64,000 nucleotides of DNA from Chloroflexota bacterium (GTDB lineage: Bacteria; Chloroflexota; Dehalococcoidia; Lucifugimonadales; JACPQL01), in NCBI GenBank assembly GCA_016190445.1, contig JACPQL010000005.1, forward strand, positions 30,733 through 94,732. The letters run 5' to 3'. The notes below the pieces were generated by a model. It worked only from the letters and a program-made list of their open reading frames with translations, made no database searches and had not been told where the DNA came from. Position 1 is the stretch's first letter. Every line of letters starts with the position of its first letter. Below, piece after piece: positions 57,458 through 64,000 of this stretch. The position numbers and the translations under genes were made by a program.

Positions 57458-58914
57458 GTAAGGTCTTTGACCTCCCCGGCAAAAAGTGAGGAGCTGGGGC
57501 CCTTCAGGGATATCTCGGTCAGGGGTACGTGGTATTCGTTCACCAGCATGTCCACCACGCGGGGGCCACAGAACCCGCCCTGACAACGGCCCATGGTGGC
57601 CCTGGCCCTGTACTTGATGGAGTTCAGGCTGCGGGCGCCCAGCGGGTTTTCGATGGCCGCCTTTAGCTCTTTCCTGGTCACGGTCTCGCACCGGCAGACG
57701 ATGTGGCCATAGTCAGGGTCCTGGGCCACCAGCTCCGCCTGTTTCTCCGGCGGCAGGTCCCGGAAAGTGACCGCTCCGTTGCGCTTGGAGGTGAAGTGGC
57801 CGTTGGGCACCAGCGATAGGTGCCTGCCCACCCACTGGGCCACGTCCAGCGCGATGGCGGGCGCCGCCGTGAGGCCGGGCGACTCGATCCCCACCAAGTG
57901 GAGCATCCCCGGGCACTCTGGGACCTCCTCGATGATGAACTCGCCGAAGCCGCCCACCGAGGATGGCGTGGTCTTGGCCCGAATGCCAGCGTAAGCGGCG
58001 ATGACGTCCCTTGGGCTGATGGCTGGAAGAATCTCCTGTGCTTCCTTGAGCAGCTTGCGCGCCACGGCCCTGGTGGTGGCCACGTCGTCCTTGCGCCGCA
58101 CGTATTCCGCGCTGGGCCCGATGAGGATGTTCCCGTCTATGGTTGGCGTCAGGTGCACCCCCAGGCCGGGGCCACCCTTGGGCGGCACCGGGTACACCAT
58201 ATGCTTGATCAGGCCCCCTTTGGCACTGTCTATGATGAAGTACTCGCCTCGGCAGGGGTAGACCTTGTAGCGTCGCACCCCAGCCAGCCTGGCCACGTGG
58301 TCGGAGTAGAGGCCCGCGGAGTTGATCACCAGCTTGCTGCCAATGGCCCCGCGGCGGGTGGTGATCCTGAAGGAGCCTTCCTTGCCCGATATTGCCGTCA
58401 CCTCCGCCTGGAGCAGTACGTCGGCCCCGTTGGCAACGGCGACCTCGGCCAGGGCAATGGTGAGGTGAAAGGGGGAGGTTATTGCCGCCGTGGGAACGCT
58501 AAGGGCCGCGACCCCGCCGACGTTGGGCTCCATCTTCTTGACGGTGGCGCCGTCAACGATCTCCAGAGAGGGGACGCCGTTGGCGTCGCCCGTGGCCTTG
58601 AGCTTGTGCAGTTCAGGGACCTCGGCCTCGGTCAGGGCGGTTACCAGCTTTCCGACCCTTTTGAAGGGCACATCCAGCTCGGCACATAGCCCTTCAAACA
58701 TCCTGGCCCCTGCCACGTTGAGGCGCGCCTTCAGCGAGCCCGTCTTCACGTTGAACCCGGTGTGCACCACAGCGCTGTTCTTGCCGCTGGTGCCCCGACA
58801 GACGTCGGCCTCCTTCTCTAGGAGGGCCACCTTCAGCCGGTACTGGGTCAGCTCGCGGGCAATGGCGCATCCCACAACCCCCCCACCAATCACTGCCACA
58901 TCGTACTGTTCCAT
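57439..58914 (-). CDS. FAD-dependent glycerol-3-phosphate dehydrogenase (GlpA-like) with C-terminal BFD-like [2Fe-2S] domain
   Basis: MEQYDVAVIGGGVVGCAIARELTQYRLKVALLEKEADVCRGTSGKNSAVVHTGFN; C-term IVCRCETVTRKELKAAIENP...ARATMGRCQGGFCGPRVVDML. Confidence 0.93.
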   Translation of the reverse strand: MEQYDVAVIGGGVVGCAIARELTQYRLKVALLEKEADVCRGTSGKNSAVVHTGFNVKTGSLKARLNVAGARMFEGLCAELDVPFKRVGKLVTALTEAEVPELHKLKATGDANGVPSLEIVDGATVKKMEPNVGGVAALSVPTAAITSPFHLTIALAEVAVANGADVLLQAEVTAISGKEGSFRITTRRGAIGSKLVINSAGLYSDHVARLAGVRRYKVYPCRGEYFIIDSAKGGLIKHMVYPVPPKGGPGLGVHLTPTIDGNILIGPSAEYVRRKDDVATTRAVARKLLKEAQEILPAISPRDVIAAYAGIRAKTTPSSVGGFGEFIIEEVPECPGMLHLVGIESPGLTAAPAIALDVAQWVGRHLSLVPNGHFTSKRNGAVTFRDLPPEKQAELVAQDPDYGHIVCRCETVTRKELKAAIENPLGARSLNSIKYRARATMGRCQGGFCGPRVVDMLVNEYHVPLTEISLKGPSSSLFAGEVKDLTCTPQR

Positions 58915-59238
58915 ATGTCCCTTCCTGGCGCTATGGCTCTAGGCTTTTCGCCAGACATCGGTGTGTCCGTATGGCACCTTGAAAAAGATACCGGTAGCCC
59001 CTGGGTGTGTCAATTCTCAAACCTGACTGGGGTAGCAGGTCCCCTGTGGATGATGGTGAGATGTGACCACGAAGAAGCATATGCCTGACCCGAACAGCTA
59101 TCTTAGCAGAAAGGGCGTAGATGCGCTAGAGGAGGACAATGAAAACCGACACGTTGACCGGCGGAGTCTTCCAAACTATCCTCTGTTTGCTCTTCTGGGC
59201 GTTGGCTGGCAGCTCAGCCTTCGGGGCCAGAGGGCGCT

Positions 59239-60612
59239 TTGACGGCGACGGAGGTGGGCATGGCTCGTCAGGTCAGCCAGCAGGAGATTGACACGTTTGT
59301 CCGGCGCCGTGGGCTGTTCACCAGGCGTCAGGTGCTGGGTGGGGCGGCGGTAGTCGGCGCAATGGCCCTGGGTGGTGCGCTGGACCGCCTTGTTCTGGCC
59401 CAGCAGGTCTCCGAAGACACCACCAGAGTCCAGGGAGGTCCCGCCTCCGACGTCAGCAAGGGCCGTTCGCAATTCGAGCAGCCCAAACGCACGGTCACGA
59501 CGGCCTACGCTGGAATCCCCCAGATCAGCGGCACCGACCAGTCCCAATTGGTGGGTGTGATTACCCCTTCGGACCTGCACTTTGAGCGCCACCATGCCGG
59601 TATCCCCGACATAGACCCGCGGCGCTACAAGCTCCTCGTTCATGGTCTGGTCGAGCGTCCCATGGTCTTCACTCTAGACGACCTCAAGCACTTTCCACAG
59701 GAGTCCTTTCCACACTTTGTTGAGTGCTCCGGAGACAGCTCAGGCCACTATCGTGGCCTGCTGGAGACGGCCACAATCGTAGACACAAACCCCCTTTACA
59801 GCAACAGCGAGTGGGTCGGGGTGCCACTGGAGATACTTTTCCGCGAGGTGGGAGCCAAGAAGGAGGCCCGCTGGTTCCTCGCCGAGTCCTACGACGGTGC
59901 AGCCATGACCCGCAGCGTGCCCATGAGCAAGGGCTACGATGACGGCATGTTGACCTACGGGCAGAACGGGGAGGCCGTCCGGCCCGAGCAGGGCTATCCG
60001 GTGCGCCTGCTCCTCCCCGGCTGGGAGGGTAACATCAATGTGAAGTGGTTGCGCCGTATCGAGGTCTCAGACAGGCCCTTCATGACCCGAGAGGAGACCT
60101 CCAAGTACACGGACCCGCTGCCGAGGGAGGGCAAGGCGCGGCAGTTCACCTTCGAATGGGACGCCAAGTCGGTCATCACGCAGCCTTCGGGCGGTATGAC
60201 TGTGCGGGGTAAAGGCTTCGTGGAGGTCCGTGGGCTAGCCTGGTCAGGCAGAGGCAAGATAGCCCGGGTAGAGGTGAGCACCGACGGGGGGAAGACCTGG
60301 GGTCTTGCCTCCCTCGCGGAGCCAGTTTTATCCAAGACCAGCACCCGCTTCCGCTATCCCTGGTTTTGGGAGGGTCAGGAGGCCATCATCCTGAGCCGTT
60401 GCACCGACGAGACAGGCTACATACAGCCCACCCGCAACCAGTTGTTGCTGGTCAGGGGGGAATCCAACTACCACTACAATGGCATCCAGGCCTGGAAGAT
60501 TCAGCCCAGCGGCACGGTGGTACAAACCTACCATGAACCGCCACTTCAAGCAGCCTTGCCGACGCATTTGGCCGGGCTGTGGCCCCTCACACCAGACTGT
60601 GGCCTGGTGTAG
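59239..60612 (+). CDS. Molybdopterin-dependent sulfite oxidase family protein (SorA-like) with twin-arginine-type N-terminus
   Basis: RRGLFTRRQVLGGAAVVGAMALGG; DLHFERHHAGIPDIDPRRYKLLVHGLVERPMVFTLDDLKHFPQESFPHFVECSGD (Mo-ligand Cys); WEGNINVKWLRRIEV. Confidence 0.93.
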   Translation: MTATEVGMARQVSQQEIDTFVRRRGLFTRRQVLGGAAVVGAMALGGALDRLVLAQQVSEDTTRVQGGPASDVSKGRSQFEQPKRTVTTAYAGIPQISGTDQSQLVGVITPSDLHFERHHAGIPDIDPRRYKLLVHGLVERPMVFTLDDLKHFPQESFPHFVECSGDSSGHYRGLLETATIVDTNPLYSNSEWVGVPLEILFREVGAKKEARWFLAESYDGAAMTRSVPMSKGYDDGMLTYGQNGEAVRPEQGYPVRLLLPGWEGNINVKWLRRIEVSDRPFMTREETSKYTDPLPREGKARQFTFEWDAKSVITQPSGGMTVRGKGFVEVRGLAWSGRGKIARVEVSTDGGKTWGLASLAEPVLSKTSTRFRYPWFWEGQEAIILSRCTDETGYIQPTRNQLLLVRGESNYHYNGIQAWKIQPSGTVVQTYHEPPLQAALPTHLAGLWPLTPDCGLV

Positions 60613-60623
60613 GAGATGGAGCG

Positions 60624-61286
60624 ATGAAAGGCGTAGAAGCGCTGTTGGCCCTGGCCCTTGCGGGCATAGCCCTTCTTGCCACAGCCTGCCGAGGGCCAGC
60701 GGGCCTCCCCAGTCCTACCCAGTCCAATTTGCTGCTGGCACCGCAGGCCCAGCCTACACCCGTAGGGCCATCGGCCACTGGTCCTGGCTACCGGGGCGCC
60801 TATGGCTTGGGGCGCGACGCCACACCCGAAGAGATTGCTACCTGGGACATAGACGTTATGCCCGATGGCACCGGCTTGCCCCCAGGCAGCGGCACGCCTG
60901 CCCAGGGAGCAACCATCTTCGCTGCCAAGTGCGCGAGCTGCCACGGTGACAAAGGACAGGGTGGTCTGCCTGCCACCAGCGAAGTCCTGGTGGACACCAG
61001 ACCCTGGTTCGAGAGGGGGAACCCGAGACCAGTGGGACCGCGAACCATCGGCAACTACTGGCCCTTTGCCACTACCGTGTTCGACTACGTGCGTCGGGCC
61101 ATGCCTTTTGACAAGCCGGGGTCGCTGACTAACGATGAGGTATACGCCGTGGTCGCCTGGCTACTGAACCAGAACAAGATCATCGGCGAGAAAGATGTAA
61201 TGAACGCGCAGACCCTTGCCAAGGTCCAAATGCCTGTCCGCGACCTCTTCGTCCCCGACCCACGCCCCTGGCCCGAGTACCAGTAA
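60624..61286 (+). CDS. Cytochrome c lipoprotein (SorB-like), partner of the sulfite oxidase
   Basis: LALALAGIALLATACRG lipobox; GATIFAAKCASCHGDKGQGG haem site; adjacent downstream of SorA-like gene. Confidence 0.9.
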   Translation: MKGVEALLALALAGIALLATACRGPAGLPSPTQSNLLLAPQAQPTPVGPSATGPGYRGAYGLGRDATPEEIATWDIDVMPDGTGLPPGSGTPAQGATIFAAKCASCHGDKGQGGLPATSEVLVDTRPWFERGNPRPVGPRTIGNYWPFATTVFDYVRRAMPFDKPGSLTNDEVYAVVAWLLNQNKIIGEKDVMNAQTLAKVQMPVRDLFVPDPRPWPEYQ

Positions 61287-61426
61287 CCGCCTCTGCTCGA
61301 AACCCCCATCAGCGGCAATGGCAATGGCGGGATACGCCGCGTGGTACAATAAAAGTCGTCCGTCGCAGTGTTATGAAGTGCGTGGTCGTTGTCTGCTCTG
61401 GCGGCACACGGTGAGAGCCGCCTGGG

Positions 61427-62197
61427 GTGGAGATGCTGACGCTGGCTGGCAAGGGCGCTCTGGTTGTGGGCGCCAAGCGTGTGGGGCAGCACATTGTACG
61501 CCGGTTGGCCGAAGAGAAGGTCAACCTGGCCATCGCCTACCGTAGCTCCAAGGCAGAGGCGGAGCAGCTCTACCAGGCTGTGGCGTCTGTGGTGGAGCGG
61601 GCCTGCCTGCTCCATGGTGATGTAAACGTCCAGGAGGACGTGCAGCGCATGGCAAGGAGGGCCAGGGAGGAGCTGGGTGGGCTATCCTTCGTCATCAACC
61701 TCGCCTCTGGGTTTACCAGGACACCCTTCGCCACCCTTGACGCTAGCGCATGGGACTATGCTATGGTCGCTGCGAGGGGCAGCTATCTGCTGGCAGTGCA
61801 TGCCGCCCGCCAGATGATGGACAACAGCGGCCCAACCCGGGGCCACATCCTCCTGTTCAGCGACTGGGCGGCGAAAGAGACCCCCTATCGGGACTACCTG
61901 CCTTACCTGACCGCCAAAGCGGCCATTGACTTTATGACCAGGGCCTTCGCAGTGGAGCTGGCGCCTCACGGCATCCTGGTCAACGCCATCGCTCCCGGCC
62001 CGACGATGCGCCCTCCCGACCTGGGCCAGGACGTGTGGCAGCGAGGCATCCTGGCCCACACGCCGCTTCAGCGCCAGTCCTCCGCAGAAGAGATAGCGGA
62101 GATGGTGGTGGCATTGCTCAAGAGCGAGACCATCACAGGAGAGACCATCCGCGTGGACTCCGGCAGACACCTGGCGGGCCCGGGTGTGGGAGGATAG
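61427..62197 (+). CDS. SDR family oxidoreductase
   Basis: LAGKGALVVGAKRVGQHIVRRLAEEKVNLAIAYRSS; YLPYLTAKAAIDFMTRAFAVELAPHGILVNAIAPGP. Confidence 0.92.
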   Translation: MEMLTLAGKGALVVGAKRVGQHIVRRLAEEKVNLAIAYRSSKAEAEQLYQAVASVVERACLLHGDVNVQEDVQRMARRAREELGGLSFVINLASGFTRTPFATLDASAWDYAMVAARGSYLLAVHAARQMMDNSGPTRGHILLFSDWAAKETPYRDYLPYLTAKAAIDFMTRAFAVELAPHGILVNAIAPGPTMRPPDLGQDVWQRGILAHTPLQRQSSAEEIAEMVVALLKSETITGETIRVDSGRHLAGPGVGG

Positions 62198-62205
62198 AGG
62201 GTAGC

Positions 62206-62616
62206 GTGCCGCTACACAGGGTTACAAGGGCCATCGAGTTCTGCTACGGACACCGCCTGCTGGACTACAGTGGGAAGTGTCGTCACCTGCACGGCCATAA
62301 CGGGCTGCTGGAGGTGGAGATAGAGGCAGAGTCACTGGACGGGTTGGGCATGGTGGTGGACTTTGGCGTCGTGGCCGACCTGGTGAAGGGCTGGGTTGAC
62401 GCTAACCTTGACCACCGGATGGTGCTGTGCCGACGGGACCCGGTGGTGCCTCTCCTCGCCGAGATGGGTGAACCCCTCTACCTTATGGACGAGAACCCCA
62501 CGGCGGAGAACATCTCCAAGCACGTGTTCCAGCAAGCGCAGAGGCAGGGCCTACGGGTGTCTGAAGTGAGGCTCTGGGAGACGCCTTCCAGCTACGCGAC
62601 CTACAGGGAGGACTAG
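62206..62616 (+). CDS. queD: 6-carboxy-5,6,7,8-tetrahydropterin synthase (QueD family)
   Basis: AIEFCYGHRLLDYSGKCRHLHGHNGLLEVEIEAESLDGLGMVVDFGVV...LDHRMVL; GTG start inferred at 62206. Confidence 0.92.
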   Translation: MPLHRVTRAIEFCYGHRLLDYSGKCRHLHGHNGLLEVEIEAESLDGLGMVVDFGVVADLVKGWVDANLDHRMVLCRRDPVVPLLAEMGEPLYLMDENPTAENISKHVFQQAQRQGLRVSEVRLWETPSSYATYRED

Positions 62617-62618
62617 AC

Positions 62619-63266
62619 TTGGAGAGGGTAGCAGCACTCGCCAGTGGCGGGCTGGATAGCTCCGTGCTTCTGGCAGACCTGGCGCAAGAGGCTATGGTTT
62701 TCCCGCTGTACGTCCAGATGGGGCTGGCCTGGGAGGAGGTGGAGCGGAGGGCGCTTAATGCCTTTGTGGACGCCCTCCGTAGCCCCAACGTGCAGCCCAT
62801 AACCACGCTCTCCGTGCCTGTCCGGCAGGTCTACGGCCAGCACTGGAGCCTCACGGGCATCGGCGTGCCGGGCGCGGAGGCACCAGACAGCGCGGTCTTT
62901 CTCCCCGGGCGGAACGTGCTGCTCATCGGGCTGGCCGCGGTCTGGTGCAGCACCCACGGCGTCTCGCGCATCGCTATTGGCTCGCTGGGGGGGAACCCTT
63001 TCCCAGACGCCACACCGGACTTCTTCGAAAGCTTTGGGAGGGCTCTCAGCCTCGGACTGGCACACCCGGTCAGCATCGAGGCGCCCTACCGGGGCCTGCA
63101 CAAAGAGGACCTGATCCGCCAGCGCCAGCAATTGCCGCTGGAGCTGACGCTCACCTGCATGGCCCCTACGAATGGCATTCACTGCGGCAGGTGCAACAAG
63201 TGCCACGAGCGGCAAGTGGCCTTTGCGACAGCCCGTGTGGCGGACCGCACCCGCTACGCCGCGTAG
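62619..63266 (+). CDS. queC: 7-cyano-7-deazaguanine synthase (QueC)
   Basis: ALASGGLDSSVLLADLAQE (PP-loop); C-term LTCMAPTNGIHCGRCNKCHERQVAF zinc motif; TTG start. Confidence 0.92.
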   Translation: MERVAALASGGLDSSVLLADLAQEAMVFPLYVQMGLAWEEVERRALNAFVDALRSPNVQPITTLSVPVRQVYGQHWSLTGIGVPGAEAPDSAVFLPGRNVLLIGLAAVWCSTHGVSRIAIGSLGGNPFPDATPDFFESFGRALSLGLAHPVSIEAPYRGLHKEDLIRQRQQLPLELTLTCMAPTNGIHCGRCNKCHERQVAFATARVADRTRYAA

Positions 63267-63278
63267 AGAGAGGGAAAA

Positions 63279-63896
63279 GTGAACAGAGCGCAACGTTTGG
63301 AGAAGCTCAAGCCGCTCCTGCGAGAGGTGCTGGTGGTCCTGGGGGAGGACCCGGACCGGGAGGGACTGCGCCGCACGCCGGAGCGGTGGGCGGACGCCCT
63401 CTTGACCTACACCCAGGGCACGCTGGAGGACCCTCAGGAGCACCTGAGGGTGATTTTCCAACTCAACGAGGACGACTATCCTATCGGCTCAGAGGACATG
63501 ATTTTGGTGGACAGGATCGAGTTCACCTCCACCTGCGAGCACCACCTGGCCCCCATGCACGGCCTGGTGCACATCGCCTACATACCCAACCCCCAGAGCA
63601 GGGTCATCACCGGCCTCTCCAAGCTGTCCCGAGTGGTGGAGGTGTTTGCCCGGCGCTTGCAGGTCCAGGAGCGGATGACCCAGCAGATAGCCCGCGCCAT
63701 AGATGAGCACCTGAACCCTCTGGGAGTCATAGTGGTGGCGCAGGCAGTCCATTACTGCATGATCGCTCGGGGCGTGGAGCAGCGCGCCAGCAGCACCACC
63801 ACCACAGCGCGTCGCGGCCTCTTCCTGGACAAACCCGACCTGGAGGCCAAGTTCCAGGAGTACCTGCGCCTGCGGCTGGACGCCAGCAAGGTGTAG
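63279..63896 (+). CDS. folE: GTP cyclohydrolase I (FolE)
   Basis: GLRRTPERWADALLTYTQG, DRIEFTSTCEHHLAPMHGLVHIAYIPN, VITGLSKLSRVVEVFARRLQVQERMTQQIA. Confidence 0.96.
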   Translation: MNRAQRLEKLKPLLREVLVVLGEDPDREGLRRTPERWADALLTYTQGTLEDPQEHLRVIFQLNEDDYPIGSEDMILVDRIEFTSTCEHHLAPMHGLVHIAYIPNPQSRVITGLSKLSRVVEVFARRLQVQERMTQQIARAIDEHLNPLGVIVVAQAVHYCMIARGVEQRASSTTTTARRGLFLDKPDLEAKFQEYLRLRLDASKV

Positions 63897-63899
63897 AAG

Positions 63900-63926
63900 C
63901 CGTTGCAAAACGAAGTTTTGCAACGG
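63900..63926. repeat. Perfect 12-bp-arm palindrome CCGTTGCAAAAC-GAA-GTTTTGCAACGG after folE stop
   Basis: Same arms as 10036-10062. Confidence 0.85.
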
Positions 63927-64000
63927 GGTCCCCTGTTCCCCCCGGGGGGAGCCTTGTCTCTCACACTCCCCTGGGGTTCCAAGGGGCGAAGCCCCTTGGC

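Overview
A 64 kb, GC-rich chromosomal window dominated by CoA-ester catabolism genes. The content suggests Chloroflexota/Dehalococcoidia, but that is inference. I count 8 family III (CaiB/BaiF-type) CoA-transferases, 3 acyl-CoA dehydrogenases, 2 long MaoC/FAS1-type hydratases, 3 enoyl-CoA hydratases and 2 LLM flavin oxidoreductases. Housekeeping genes include secA, prs, polX, a ROK glucokinase and queD-queC-folE. Most notable: two genes split by an in-frame TGA in the supplied ORF track read through as UGSC-motif selenoproteins (14630-15196 + and 29534-30073 -). Each TGA is followed by GGGTCC (Gly-Ser) and TG(T/C) (Cys), and by a hairpin about 18-23 nt downstream that fits a bacterial SECIS. 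Each locus also carries a paralogue of an unnamed ~360 aa family (D-G-L-P-V-[VI]-P-P-T, N-A-T-I-G-R-A, W-E-P-L-H-V-E-R-G), which suggests a repeated selenoprotein-containing module. The track also omits a >=2.3 kaa surface protein on the minus strand that runs off the left edge (1-6961); the + ORFs listed there are antisense noise. Several families of intergenic palindromic repeats are present. I found no convincing tRNA, rRNA, CRISPR array or transposase.
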